A stretch of DNA of 57,203 nucleotides, from the NCBI GenBank assembly GCA_947630125.1, contig CANRGO010000005.1:1-57203 (forward strand), read 5' to 3'. This DNA is from an uncultured Lachnospiraceae bacterium. GTDB taxonomy: Bacteria; Bacillota; Clostridia; Lachnospirales; Lachnospiraceae. Shown here one piece after another: positions 25,446-34,134 of this stretch. The stretch's first letter is position 1. Each line of letters opens with the position of its first letter. Both the position numbers and the translations under genes were made by a program. The notes below the pieces were generated by a model. It ran no database searches and was not told the origin of the DNA. It worked only from the letters and a program-made list of their open reading frames with translations.

Positions 25446-26172
25446 TTGTGATAACCTGACCTGTTAAATAACTTGGAGAAGAGGCTAGTTGAACCACTGC
25501 TTGTGCAATTTCTTCTGGGTGACCCAGTCGATCTGCTGGAATATCTTCTATAATAGCTTCCAAATCCTGTTCAGTTAAAAACTGATTCATGGAGGTATCA
25601 ATAATTCCGCAGGCTATGGCATTTACTTGAATATTACTTGGAGCGAGTTCCTTAGCCAAGGACTTGGTAAAGGAATTAATCCCTCCTTTAGATGTGGAAT
25701 AAGCAACTTCCATCGAAGCACCATTGTTACCCCAAACCGATGAGATATTAATAATACGTCCTGATTTCTCTTTTAACATAAGAGGGATAGCAAATTTGGA
25801 ACAATAAAAAACAGAAGATAGGTTGGTATTCATGAGTTGATGCCAATCATGAAATGACATTTCGTGAAGTAATCCCACATAAGAGATCCCTGCGTTGTTT
25901 ACTAATAAATCCAATTTTGGTATTTGTGAAAATAAGTTTTCAACCTGCTCATAGTTGCTGATATTACAAGGCAAAGCGGTACAGTTTATATGGTAGAGAG
26001 AAGTTAATTGTTCTGCCAACTGAAATAATCGTTCGGTATGTTTTAGACTCACTAAATATAAATGATAACCTTCTTTGGCTAGTGCATGAGCAGTAGCTTC
26101 ACCGATTCCTCTTGATGCACCTGTTATCAGGGCGAAACGAGCTGGTATATTCATTAAATTGTGTTGATTCAT
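25426..26172 (-). CDS. Short-chain dehydrogenase/reductase (FabG-like SDR)
   Basis: The 248-aa protein is a classical SDR: cofactor loop ITGASRGIGEATAHAL, LLVNNAGISYVG, catalytic Ser in INISSVWGN, YSTSK with Tyr and Lys, and a C-terminal SSPSYLTGQVITMDGGWM. It uses NAD(P)H to reduce a ketone. Possible roles are 3-oxoacyl-ACP reduction or the 5-aminopentanone reductase acting on elongation factor P, which is a FabG-like SDR of similar length. Neither is supported by neighbours. Start ATG 26172 has GGAGG at good spacing. Confidence 0.85.
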   Translation of the reverse strand: MNQHNLMNIPARFALITGASRGIGEATAHALAKEGYHLYLVSLKHTERLFQLAEQLTSLYHINCTALPCNISNYEQVENLFSQIPKLDLLVNNAGISYVGLLHEMSFHDWHQLMNTNLSSVFYCSKFAIPLMLKEKSGRIINISSVWGNNGASMEVAYSTSKGGINSFTKSLAKELAPSNIQVNAIACGIIDTSMNQFLTEQDLEAIIEDIPADRLGHPEEIAQAVVQLASSPSYLTGQVITMDGGWM

Positions 26173-26227
26173 AAGGCACCTCCATAGAAATAGTATGTTG
26201 CAAGGATTGATTTTAAATGAAACTATA

Positions 26228-26252
26228 AGTATACTGATACCTATAGTATACT
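26228..26252. promoter_or_regulatory. Twin AGTATACT palindromes in the SDR/trxB divergent region
   Basis: The perfect 8-bp palindrome AGTATACT occurs at 26228-26235 and 26245-26252, centres 17 bp apart, about 35-55 bp before trxB. The spacing places both on nearly the same DNA face. A dimeric regulator that senses redox or electrophiles would fit trxB control, but none is encoded next to it. Confidence 0.45.
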
Positions 26253-26283
26253 ATGAATTGAAGAAAAGAAATAGGAGAAAGTT

Positions 26284-27207
26284 ATGGCAGATATTTTTGA
26301 TTTGGTAATTATTGGTTCGGGTCCTGCAGGACTTTCAGCAGCTATTTATGCAGAGCGCGCAAGACTAAAAACTGTGGTTTTGGAAAAAAGCGGAATGAGT
26401 GGTGGGCAGATTCTAAATACGTATGAAGTGGATAACTACCCAGGGTTACAAGGAATAAATGGTTTTGACATGGGAATGAAATTTCGTGAACATGCCGATT
26501 ATCTGGGTGCTAAATTTAAGGATGCGGATGTTATAGGAATAACGGATGAAGCAGGCCTTAAAAAAATTCCCACTACAGCAGGGGATTTTTTAACAAAAAC
26601 AATTATTATTGCTTCTGGAGCATCTTATGCAAAACTTGGTATCACAGGAGAAAATCAATTTGGTGGTAAAGGTGTTTCTTACTGTGCTACCTGTGATGGC
26701 GCTTTCTTTCGAAACAAGACGACAGCAGTAATCGGTGGTGGTGATGTTGCAGTTGAAGATGCTATATTTCTGGCAAGAACATGTGAAAAAGTATATCTCA
26801 TACATAGAAGAAATGAGCTTAGAGCAGCAATGGTTTTACAGGAAGCTCTTTTTGAACAAAAAAATATTGAAGTTATTTGGGATTCTGTTGCAGAGGAAAT
26901 TCAGGGAAATGATTTTGTTGAACATTTATCAATTAAGAATGTGAAAACCAATGAGAAAAGAACTCTTGATTTACAGGGAGTTTTTATTGCAGTTGGTTTA
27001 AATCCAAATTCAGATTTTTTGAAAAACGTTGTGGCAATGGATGATAAAGGATACGTTATTGCTGAGGAAGATGGAGTAACAAATGTTCCAGGTATTTTTG
27101 TCGCTGGTGATGTACGAACAAAAATGCTTCGTCAAATTGTAACAGCAGTATCTGATGGAGCCAATGCAGTTACCAGTGTTCAGCATTATTTAATTAGCCA
27201 TAAATAA
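26284..27207 (+). CDS. trxB: Thioredoxin reductase
   Basis: The 307-aa flavoprotein shows the FAD site IIGSGPAGLSAAIYAERA, redox-active cysteines in SYCATCDGAFF, the NADPH site IGGGDVAVEDAIFLAR and the C-terminal FAD motif GIFVAGDVRTKMLRQIVTAVSDGA. Length is standard. It keeps thioredoxin reduced. No thioredoxin gene adjoins. The start has AGGAG at good spacing and the gene has its own terminator. Confidence 0.93.
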   Translation: MADIFDLVIIGSGPAGLSAAIYAERARLKTVVLEKSGMSGGQILNTYEVDNYPGLQGINGFDMGMKFREHADYLGAKFKDADVIGITDEAGLKKIPTTAGDFLTKTIIIASGASYAKLGITGENQFGGKGVSYCATCDGAFFRNKTTAVIGGGDVAVEDAIFLARTCEKVYLIHRRNELRAAMVLQEALFEQKNIEVIWDSVAEEIQGNDFVEHLSIKNVKTNEKRTLDLQGVFIAVGLNPNSDFLKNVVAMDDKGYVIAEEDGVTNVPGIFVAGDVRTKMLRQIVTAVSDGANAVTSVQHYLISHK

Positions 27208-27224
27208 AATTATTAAAATGTTAC

Positions 27225-27258
27225 AAAAAACTGCATGAAGAATCGTGCAGTTTTTTTA
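27225..27258 (+). terminator. Terminator after trxB
   Basis: CTGCAT (27231-27236) pairs with GTGCAG (27245-27250), with flanking A and T tracts that lengthen the stem and give the T run. Confidence 0.88.
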
Positions 27259-27337
27259 TTTGGCTAAAGTGCAGCCAAACATAAGAAATGCCCGTTATTA
27301 CAGTGTTTTCAATGGAAATAATGCGTGATAAAATTCA

Positions 27338-27366
27338 TTGACAAAAGGATATTATGATGTTATATT
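27338..27366 (+). promoter_or_regulatory. Promoter of the NlpC/P60 hydrolase gene
   Basis: TTGACA (27338-27343) and TATATT (27361-27366) are exactly 17 bp apart. Transcription should start near 27373. Confidence 0.75.
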
Positions 27367-27376
27367 TGTTTACAGA

Positions 27377-27393
27377 TGTAACAAATTCGTAAC
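27377..27393 (+). promoter_or_regulatory. WalR-like direct repeat
   Basis: TGTAAC-N5-CGTAAC differs at one base from the WalR (YycF) consensus TGTWAH-N5-TGTWAH. It lies just after the predicted transcription start of a wall-hydrolase gene, where WalR in Bacillus represses. The larger repeat is TAACAAAT at 27379-27386 and 27390-27397. Confidence 0.45.
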
Positions 27394-27448
27394 AAATAGG
27401 CAAAAGGAATGAAACACATCAAAGTTGATTTGTTCGTATGGAGGCTCA

Positions 27449-28630
27449 ATGAATCGTAAATATGCACATATAAAAGTGAAAGTAATCGCTGGTGTTTTTG
27501 TAGCTACTCTTATTTTCTCACAATTGAATATAGTAACTCAGGCGGCAAGCCTTTCTTCAGTATTACCATCAGCTGGTATTGGACTTGCACTTGTTGAAAA
27601 CAGTAAAAGTAGTAAAAATGTGAATATCACAGTGATTCAAGATGCCAGTGTTGCTAAGGCAAACCAATCCACTGAGGAAGCAATGCTTTCTGATATGATT
27701 GGTGAGAATGAAGATTTTACAAAACTTGTAATTGCTCAGGTTAATGATTATGTGAATGTTCGTAGTCTTCCATCAGAAGAAGGCGAAGTTGTTGGGAAGT
27801 TATATAATAATTCAGTTGGAACTTTTGTTAGTGAAAAAGATGGTTGGTATCAGATTACCTCAGGAACTGTTACAGGATATGTGAAAGCAGAATATTGTGT
27901 GACTGGAACTGAAGCAATTGAACTTGCAAAGGAAGTGGGAACCAGAATCGCAACCGTAACTACAACTACTTTAAAGGTTCGCAGCGAAGCAAGTCTAGAG
28001 GCAACTGTTCTTGGATTGGTTCCACTTGAAGAAGAACTAGTTGTAACAGAAGAAGTAAATGGCTGGGTTAAGGTTAATATAGAAGAAGGTGATGGATTTG
28101 TATCTTCCGAATATGTATCCTTAAGAACTGAGTTTGTTCAGGCGGAATCGAAGGCAGAAGAAGAAGCTCGTTTAAAGAAAGAAGAAGAAGCTAGAAAAGC
28201 AGCCCAGGCAGCAGCAAGAAAATCAACACAGAGTACAAGCAGTTCAAATGCTAATTATACAGCACCTGTTGTGACTGGTGATAGTGAACAAGGGAAAGCG
28301 GTTGCTGAGTTTGCACTTCAGTTTGTTGGAAATCCTTATGTTTATGGTGGAACAAGTTTAACAGATGGAGCAGACTGTTCCGGATTTGTATTAAGCGTCT
28401 ATAAAGAATTTGGTGTATCACTTCCTCATTCTTCAGCATCAGATCGTTCTCAAGGATATGCTGTGGCTAGTCTGGACGAAGCACAACCAGGAGATTTAAT
28501 TTGTTATTCTGGACATGTAGCATTGTATATTGGCGGCGGACAGATTGTTCATGCAAGTACAAGTAAAACTGGAATTATTGTTTCAAAAGCGGATTATCGT
28601 AAAATTCTTGCAATTCGTAGAATTTTCTAA
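27449..28630 (+). CDS. Secreted SH3b-NlpC/P60 peptidoglycan endopeptidase
   Basis: The 393-aa protein starts at ATG 27449, with GGAGG five nt before it, and has a signal peptide (basic start, hydrophobic VIAGVFVATLIFSQL, cleavage near TQAAS). Two bacterial SH3 domains follow at about 85-140 and 160-215 (VNVRSLPSEEGEVVGKL and TLKVRSEASLEATVLGL). Then come a Lys/Glu/Ala-rich linker and an NlpC/P60 domain with catalytic Cys in ADCSGFVLSVY and His in SGHVALYIGGG. It should cut stem peptides of the wall during growth. A possible WalR site lies in its leader. Confidence 0.93.
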   Translation: MNRKYAHIKVKVIAGVFVATLIFSQLNIVTQAASLSSVLPSAGIGLALVENSKSSKNVNITVIQDASVAKANQSTEEAMLSDMIGENEDFTKLVIAQVNDYVNVRSLPSEEGEVVGKLYNNSVGTFVSEKDGWYQITSGTVTGYVKAEYCVTGTEAIELAKEVGTRIATVTTTTLKVRSEASLEATVLGLVPLEEELVVTEEVNGWVKVNIEEGDGFVSSEYVSLRTEFVQAESKAEEEARLKKEEEARKAAQAAARKSTQSTSSSNANYTAPVVTGDSEQGKAVAEFALQFVGNPYVYGGTSLTDGADCSGFVLSVYKEFGVSLPHSSASDRSQGYAVASLDEAQPGDLICYSGHVALYIGGGQIVHASTSKTGIIVSKADYRKILAIRRIF

Positions 28631-28650
28631 TTAATATAAGATGAGATTAT

Positions 28651-28683
28651 AAGAGTTCTGACTTAGGTCAGGGCTCTTTTTTT
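28651..28683 (+). terminator. Terminator after the NlpC/P60 gene
   Basis: A 12-bp stem (28651-28662 with 28667-28678, two G-T pairs) and a TTAG loop run into a T tract. Confidence 0.93.
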
Positions 28684-28825
28684 GATTCTATTCTATTTTG
28701 TTGTTCAATTTGTTTTCGCTATGAAGTGAACTAAAAATCACCTTATACAAAGTTCACAAAAATTTTACAAAACGCAATAAAAATGTAAATTATGAGCAAC
28801 TAATTTAGCTCTTTAAAGTGAAAAG

Positions 28826-28896
28826 TTATCCACAGTGAAAAACACGTAAATATGGGGATTTTTTACTTATACACTGACTTATACACATTATCCACA
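28826..28896 (+). other. Cluster of four DnaA boxes in AT-rich DNA
   Basis: TTATCCACA occurs at 28826-28834 and 28888-28896, TTATACACT at 28867-28875 and TTATACACA at 28879-28887. All are on one strand; the last two abut and the third is 3 bp upstream. Two are perfect consensus boxes and one more fits TTATNCACA exactly. A one-mismatch box TTATACAAA lies at 28743-28751. The surrounding 440 bp have no gene and are very AT-rich. No dnaA, dnaN, rpmH or other origin gene is near, so a DnaA-titration or regulatory cluster is more likely than oriC. Confidence 0.7.
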
Positions 28897-29138
28897 GAGA
28901 AAAAAATGAAAACAAGGGATTTCTTATGGAAACCATAGGAACAAATGTTTTGTGTAGATATCATAAAAAGCATGAATTTTAGTTTTTTTTAATAATATCT
29001 ATTGACTTTATTAATGTCAAAAACTTACCTTAATATTCTGAAAATAATAGTATTTATTCATATGTTATGTTATAATAAGCCTAAGCTAAAGATCGAATTA
29101 CATCTTTAGAGAACGAAACAATGGAAGGGATGAGCGAC
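28897..29138 (+). promoter_or_regulatory. AT-rich upstream region of hpf
   Basis: No gene is seen. It holds an inverted repeat TTGAC-N9-GTCAA (29002-29020) and a TATAAT at about 29070, with no good -35 at 17 bp. The hpf promoter is probably here but cannot be fixed. Confidence 0.35.
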
Positions 29139-29666
29139 ATGAAATTTATTATTAGCGGAAGAAACATTGATGTCACCGAAGGATTAAAATCAGCAGTTCT
29201 AGATAAAATCGGAAAACTGGAGAAATACTTTACCCCGGAGACGGAAGTTCATGTTACGTTAAGTGTCGAGAAAGACAGACAGAAAATTGAGGTAACAATA
29301 CCCGTAAAAGGCAATATAATTCGTTCCGAACAGGTTAGTAACGATATGTATGTATCCATTGACCTGGTTGAAGAAATTATTGAAAGACAGTTAAAGAAAT
29401 ACAAGAATAAACTGGTTGATTTAAAACAGAGCAATGCTAATTTTAAAAAAGAGTACATCGAAAAAGATTATATGGAAGATGAAGAAATTAAAATTGCAAA
29501 AAGCAAACATTTTGATATTAAACCAATGTATCCAGAAGACGCATGTATTCAGATGGAACTATTAAGTCATAATTTCTTTGTATTTGTAAATGCAGACACC
29601 GATCAAGTTAATGTGGTTTACAAAAGAAAAAACAACACCTATGGAATTATTGAACCAGAAGAATAA
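29139..29666 (+). CDS. hpf: Ribosome hibernation-promoting factor, long form
   Basis: The 175-aa protein has the S30AE/YfiA domain (MKFIISGRNIDVTEGLKSAV... , residues 1-100) and a C-terminal dimerisation domain (KSKHFDIKPMYPEDACIQMELLSHNFFVFVNADT). Long HPF dimerises stationary-phase 70S ribosomes into inactive 100S particles. I choose ATG 29139: family members start MKFIISG, and GGAAGGG lies nine nt before it, inside the longer frame from 29121. Confidence 0.93.
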   Translation: MKFIISGRNIDVTEGLKSAVLDKIGKLEKYFTPETEVHVTLSVEKDRQKIEVTIPVKGNIIRSEQVSNDMYVSIDLVEEIIERQLKKYKNKLVDLKQSNANFKKEYIEKDYMEDEEIKIAKSKHFDIKPMYPEDACIQMELLSHNFFVFVNADTDQVNVVYKRKNNTYGIIEPEE

Positions 29667-29681
29667 ACTATATAGGAAGAG

Positions 29682-29710
29682 GAGGTCGGCGTTATGCTGA
29701 CCTCTTTTTT
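29682..29710 (+). terminator. Terminator after hpf
   Basis: GAGGTCGGC (29682-29690) pairs with GCTGACCTC (29696-29704, one G-T pair) and a T run follows. Confidence 0.9.
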
Positions 29711-29773
29711 GTTTATTTTTCTATATTTTGCCCTTCGGGAAGCAATAATTTGGTACAGTCGTAAGATGTTTAA

Positions 29774-29807
29774 AAAGTCAAAAGAAAAGCAAAGTCAAAA
29801 GAAAAGC
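29774..29807 (+). repeat. Perfect tandem 17-bp duplication upstream of thl promoter
   Basis: AAAGTCAAAAGAAAAGC is repeated twice without a gap, ending 2 bp before the -35 element. The A tracts recur at 17 bp, about one and a half helical turns, so an UP-element or binding-site role is possible. A recent slippage duplication is the simpler explanation. Confidence 0.75.
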
Positions 29808-29809
29808 AA

Positions 29810-29894
29810 TTGCCAAATGTAGAATCATATGTTAGAATAAAGTCGTTGACAATGACAAAAAAATAACAATCATTGAAAAACGTTGATATTTCAA
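29810..29894 (+). promoter_or_regulatory. Promoter and leader of the butyrate operon
   Basis: TTGCCA (29810-29815) and TAGAAT (29833-29838) are 17 bp apart, start near 29845. The leader holds two inverted repeats, CAATGA-N14-TCATTG (29850-29875) and TTGAAA-N10-TTTCAA (29873-29894). They do not match Rex or CcpA sites. They are candidate operators or mRNA structures. Confidence 0.6.
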
Positions 29895-29924
29895 GGATAA
29901 AAAGATTAAATGGAGGAATGAATC

Positions 29925-31109
29925 ATGGCAAAAAAAGTAGTTTTAGCAGGCGCATGCCGTACCGCCATTGGTACCATGGGCGGAGCATTAAGCACTACAC
30001 CAGCAGCTGATCTTGGCGCAGTTGTAATCAAAGAAGCTTTAAAAAGAGCAGGGGTTGCACCAGAAGCAGTAGATCATGTATATATGGGAAGCGTTATTCA
30101 GGCAGGACTTGGGCAGAATGTTGCTCGTCAGGCATCCATCAAAGCAGGACTTCCTATTGAAGTTCCAGCTGTTAGCATTAATGTAGTTTGTGGTTCAGGT
30201 TTGAACTGTGTTAATATGGCTGCTCAGATGATTATGGCAGGGGATGCTGATATTGTTGTTGCAGGTGGTATGGAAAATATGTCTTTAGCACCTTACACAA
30301 TTCCACAGGCTCGTTTTGGATATCGTATGGGTAATGCAACTATGGTTGATACCATGGTGAACGATGCATTATGGGATGCTTTTAATAACTACCATATGAT
30401 TCAGACCGCTGATAATATATGTAAAGATGAAAGATGGAATCTTACAAGAGAAGAATTAGATGAATTTGCTTTAGCAAGTCAGCTGAAATGTGAAGCTGCA
30501 CAGGCTGCTGGTAAATTTGATGACGAAATTGTACCTGTTATGGTAAAAGTTAAAAAAGACATGGTAGAATTTAAAAAGGATGAAGGCCCACGTGCTGGAA
30601 CAACCATTGAAGCGTTACAGAAACTTCGTGCGATTAATAAAGATGGAATGGTTACCGCTGGAAATGCATCTGGAATCAATGATGGTGCAGCAGCAATTGT
30701 TGTAATGAGTGAAGAAAAAGCAAAAGAATTGGGTGTAACTCCAATGGCAACTTTCGTTGCAGGTGCTCTTGGTGGTGTGGACCCAACTATTATGGGAATC
30801 GGACCAGTTGCATCTACTAAAAAATTATTAGATAAAACAGGAATGAAAATTGAAGATTTTGATCTGATTGAAGCAAATGAAGCATTTGCAGCTCAGTCGA
30901 TTGCTGTAGGTAAAGATTTAGGCTTTGATCTTACCAAATTAAATGTAAATGGTGGAGCAATTGCTCTTGGACATCCAGTAGGCGCTTCCGGTTGTCGTAT
31001 TTTAGTAACCTTATTACATGAAATGCAGAAACAAGATGCAAAAACAGGTCTTGCTACTTTGTGTATTGGTGGCGGAATGGGATGCTCAACAATCGTTAAG
31101 AGAGACTAA
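29925..31109 (+). CDS. thlA: Acetyl-CoA C-acetyltransferase (thiolase)
   Basis: The 394-aa enzyme condenses two acetyl-CoA to acetoacetyl-CoA, the first step of butyrate synthesis. It shows the nucleophilic Cys in [14 protein letters not shown], the later [17 protein letters not shown] with His, and the second Cys in [11 protein letters not shown]. Length is standard for biosynthetic thiolases. GGAGG precedes the ATG. It is first in an operon with crt, hbd, bcd, etfB and etfA. Confidence 0.95.
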   Translation: MAKKVVLAGACRTAIGTMGGALSTTPAADLGAVVIKEALKRAGVAPEAVDHVYMGSVIQAGLGQNVARQASIKAGLPIEVPAVSINVVCGSGLNCVNMAAQMIMAGDADIVVAGGMENMSLAPYTIPQARFGYRMGNATMVDTMVNDALWDAFNNYHMIQTADNICKDERWNLTREELDEFALASQLKCEAAQAAGKFDDEIVPVMVKVKKDMVEFKKDEGPRAGTTIEALQKLRAINKDGMVTAGNASGINDGAAAIVVMSEEKAKELGVTPMATFVAGALGGVDPTIMGIGPVASTKKLLDKTGMKIEDFDLIEANEAFAAQSIAVGKDLGFDLTKLNVNGGAIALGHPVGASGCRILVTLLHEMQKQDAKTGLATLCIGGGMGCSTIVKRD

Positions 31110-31125
31110 CAATTGATCAATGATG

Positions 31126-31162
31126 ATGACGGATACAGGCTGTAGTGGCAGGTATTCGTCAT
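31126..31162 (+). other. Intercistronic stem-loop between thl and crt
   Basis: ATGACGGATAC (31126-31136) pairs with GTATTCGTCAT (31152-31162) with one mismatch around a 15-nt loop. There is no T run, so it is more likely an mRNA stability or processing element than a terminator. Confidence 0.5.
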
Positions 31163-31221
31163 ACTTAAGTAATTAAACAGATAAAAAACCGTGTTCGCAG
31201 TTGCGAAAGGATGGAGGATGT

Positions 31222-31998
31222 ATGGAATTTGTTTTATATGAACAAAAAGGGTCTGTGGCTGTTATCACAATCAGTCGTGAAAAGGCATTAAATGCTCTGA
31301 ATTCAAACGTTTTAAAGGAACTTGACAGTGTATTAGATGGAGTTAATCTGGAAGAAGTAAGATGTCTTATTTTAACTGGTGCAGGTGAAAAATCATTTGT
31401 TGCAGGAGCCGATATTGGTGAGATGAGTTCCCTTACAAAAGCGGAAGGTGAAGCATTTGGTAAAATTGGGAATGATGTGTTCCGTAAACTTGAAATGTTC
31501 CCTATTCCAGTGATTGCAGCGATTAATGGATTTGCTTTAGGCGGTGGCTGTGAAATTGCTATGAGCTGTGATATTAGAATTTGTTCTGATAATGCAGTTT
31601 TTGGACAACCAGAAGTTGGTCTTGGAATTACACCTGGATTTGGTGGAACTCAAAGACTTCCACGTATTGTTGGAGTTGGTATGGCAAAACAGATGATTTA
31701 TGCTGGCAGAAATATCAAAGCAGATGAGGCTCTTCGCATTGGTCTTGTTAATGCGGTATATACACTGGAAGAATTAATGCCTAATGCTGAAAAACTTGCA
31801 CAGACGATAGCAAAAAATGCTCCTATCGCAGTTCGTAACTGTAAAGAAGCAATTAATAAAGGCTTAGATGTAGATATGGATCAGGCGATTATTATTGAAG
31901 AAAAATTATTTGGTAACTGCTTTGAATCTTATGATCAAAAAGAAGGAATGGCAGCATTTCTTGAAAAAAGAAAAGTAGAAGCATTTTTAAATCGTTAA
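31222..31998 (+). CDS. crt: 3-hydroxybutyryl-CoA dehydratase (crotonase)
   Basis: The 258-aa enoyl-CoA hydratase has the oxyanion-hole segment [29 protein letters not shown] with the first catalytic Glu region and [22 protein letters not shown] with the second. It forms crotonyl-CoA from 3-hydroxybutyryl-CoA. ATG 31222 has GGAGG four nt before it; the longer TTG frame from 31201 runs through that site and is unlikely. Confidence 0.94.
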   Translation: MEFVLYEQKGSVAVITISREKALNALNSNVLKELDSVLDGVNLEEVRCLILTGAGEKSFVAGADIGEMSSLTKAEGEAFGKIGNDVFRKLEMFPIPVIAAINGFALGGGCEIAMSCDIRICSDNAVFGQPEVGLGITPGFGGTQRLPRIVGVGMAKQMIYAGRNIKADEALRIGLVNAVYTLEELMPNAEKLAQTIAKNAPIAVRNCKEAINKGLDVDMDQAIIIEEKLFGNCFESYDQKEGMAAFLEKRKVEAFLNR

Positions 31999-32027
31999 TC
32001 ATAGAAAATATTTTAGGAGGATTTAAC

Positions 32028-32867
32028 ATGAAAGTAGGTATTATTGGAGCTGGAACCATGGGTTCAGGAATTGCTCAGGCTTTTGCAGAAACAGAAGGAT
32101 ATGAAGTATATCTTTGTGACATCAATGCTGAATTTGCAGCAAATGGAAAAAGCAAAATAGCAAAAGGACTTAGTAAGTTAGTAGAAAAAGGAAAAGTAAC
32201 ACAGGAATATGCAGACGGTTTACTTTCTAAAATCACAACTGGAACAAAAGAAATCTGTACAGACGCTGATTTAGTAGTGGAAGCAGCACTTGAAGTTATG
32301 AGTGTGAAGCAACAGACTTTCAAAGAATTACAGGAAATCGTTCCTGCAAACTGTATTTTTGCAACAAATACATCATCTCTTTCTATAACTGAAATTGGTA
32401 CTGGTTTAGACCGAGCAGTTGTTGGTATGCATTTCTTCAACCCAGCAAACAGAATGAAATTAGTAGAAGTAATCGCAGGTCTTAATACACCAGCTGAAAC
32501 AGTAGAAAAAATCAAACAGATTTCTGTTGAAATTGGAAAAGAACCTGTACAGGTTGAAGAAGCGCCTGGATTTGTTGTTAACAGAATTTTAATTCCTATG
32601 ATTAATGAAGCTATCGGTATTTACGCAGAAGGAGTAGCATCTGTTGAAGGAATCGATACAGCAATGAAACTTGGAGCAGCTCATCCAATGGGACCTTTAG
32701 CTTTAGGTGATCTTGTTGGTCTTGATATTGTACTTGCTATTATGGAAGTATTAGAAAATGAAACTGGTGATCCTAAATATCGTCCACACCCACTTCTTAA
32801 GAAAATGGTTCGTGGAAAACAGTTAGGTATGAAAACTGGAAAAGGATTTTATGATTATTCGAAATAA
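32028..32867 (+). CDS. hbd: 3-hydroxybutyryl-CoA dehydrogenase
   Basis: The 279-aa enzyme reduces acetoacetyl-CoA. The N-terminal Rossmann motif is [17 protein letters not shown], followed by [12 protein letters not shown], the catalytic [17 protein letters not shown] and the C-terminal dimer domain ([30 protein letters not shown]). AGGAGG is at ideal spacing. It lies between crt and bcd in the butyrate operon. Confidence 0.95.
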   Translation: MKVGIIGAGTMGSGIAQAFAETEGYEVYLCDINAEFAANGKSKIAKGLSKLVEKGKVTQEYADGLLSKITTGTKEICTDADLVVEAALEVMSVKQQTFKELQEIVPANCIFATNTSSLSITEIGTGLDRAVVGMHFFNPANRMKLVEVIAGLNTPAETVEKIKQISVEIGKEPVQVEEAPGFVVNRILIPMINEAIGIYAEGVASVEGIDTAMKLGAAHPMGPLALGDLVGLDIVLAIMEVLENETGDPKYRPHPLLKKMVRGKQLGMKTGKGFYDYSK

Positions 32868-32928
32868 GTAATAGGAAGTTCATTACTATTTCTAAATATA
32901 CTATTTTAATTATGGAGGAAATTTAAAC

Positions 32929-34065
32929 ATGGATTTTACATTAAGTAAAGAGCATGAAATGGCCAGAACTCTTTTTAGAGATTTTGCCGTAAATGAAGTT
33001 AAGCCTTTAGCTCAAGAGGTTGATGAAACAGAAGTATTCCCTAGAGGAACTACAACAAAAATGCAAAAACTTGGATTTATGGGAATTCCTGTACCAAAGG
33101 AATACGGCGGACAGGGTTGTGACACATTAACCTATGCTATGTGTGTTGAAGAACTTTCAAAAGTTTGCGGTACAACAGGAGTTATCGTTTCAGCTCATAC
33201 TTCACTCTGCGCAGAACCTATTAAAAAATTTGGTACAGAAGATCAGAAAAAGAAATTTTTAGTACCACTTGCTAATGGAGAAAAATTAGGCGCGTTCGGT
33301 TTAACAGAACCAGGTGCAGGTACCGATGCTTCCGGTCAGCAAACCAAAGCTATCGTAGATGGTGATGATTATATCATCAACGGAAGTAAAATTTTTATCA
33401 CAAATGGTAAAGAAGCAGATATCTATGTTATTTTCGCCATGACAGATAAATCAAAAGGAACCAAAGGAATTACCGCTTTTATTATTGAAAAAGGAACTCC
33501 TGGATTCACTTTTGGAACCAAAGAAAAGAAAATGGGTATTCGTGGATCAGCTACATATGAATTGATTTTCACAGATTGCAGAATTCCAAAAGAAAATATG
33601 TTAGGACAAGAAGGCAAAGGATTTGGAATCGCAATGCAAACACTGGATGGTGGACGTATTGGTATTGCAGCTCAGGCACTTGGACTTGCAGCAGGCGCTC
33701 TTGAACAAACCATCGCTTATGTAAAAGAAAGAAAACAGTTTGGAAGAAGTATCAGCAAATTCCAAAATACACAGTTTATGATTGCTGATATGGCAACAAA
33801 AGTTGAAGCAGCTAGATTATTGGTTTATAAGGCAGCAATGGCAAAAGATACACAGAAGAAATTCTCTGTAGAAGCAGCTATGGCAAAATTATATGCTTCA
33901 GAAGTTGCTATGGAAGTAACAACAAAAGCTGTTCAGCTTCATGGTGGTTATGGATATACAAGAGAATATGATGTAGAACGTATGATGCGTGATGCTAAAA
34001 TCACAGAAATCTACGAAGGAACAAGCGAAGTTCAGAGAATGGTTATTGGCGGAGCTTTATTATAA
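32929..34065 (+). CDS. bcd: Butyryl-CoA dehydrogenase
   Basis: The 378-aa acyl-CoA dehydrogenase shows FGLTEPGAGTDASGQQT, the FAD region, RKQFGRSISKFQNTQFMIAD, and EIYEGTSEVQRMVIGG with the catalytic Glu. With the EtfBA encoded next it should form the Bcd-Etf complex, which reduces crotonyl-CoA with NADH and, by electron bifurcation, reduces ferredoxin. Confidence 0.95.
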   Translation: MDFTLSKEHEMARTLFRDFAVNEVKPLAQEVDETEVFPRGTTTKMQKLGFMGIPVPKEYGGQGCDTLTYAMCVEELSKVCGTTGVIVSAHTSLCAEPIKKFGTEDQKKKFLVPLANGEKLGAFGLTEPGAGTDASGQQTKAIVDGDDYIINGSKIFITNGKEADIYVIFAMTDKSKGTKGITAFIIEKGTPGFTFGTKEKKMGIRGSATYELIFTDCRIPKENMLGQEGKGFGIAMQTLDGGRIGIAAQALGLAAGALEQTIAYVKERKQFGRSISKFQNTQFMIADMATKVEAARLLVYKAAMAKDTQKKFSVEAAMAKLYASEVAMEVTTKAVQLHGGYGYTREYDVERMMRDAKITEIYEGTSEVQRMVIGGALL

Positions 34066-34134
34066 TTCCAAAATCAAACTAGTTCCTGACAATCTCGCAT
34101 GAAACAAATACAAAATATAAGGAGTGACAATACA

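Noticed and set aside
28826-29080. Chromosomal oriC
   Set aside because: The DnaA boxes are convincing, but dnaA, dnaN, rpmH and gyrase genes are all missing nearby, and Firmicute origins are nearly always at dnaA. Kept only as a DnaA-box cluster.
29845-29894. Rex or CcpA operator in the butyrate leader
   Set aside because: The repeats do not match TTGTTAA-N4-TTAACAA, and the closest cre-like string has one base too many between TG and CG.
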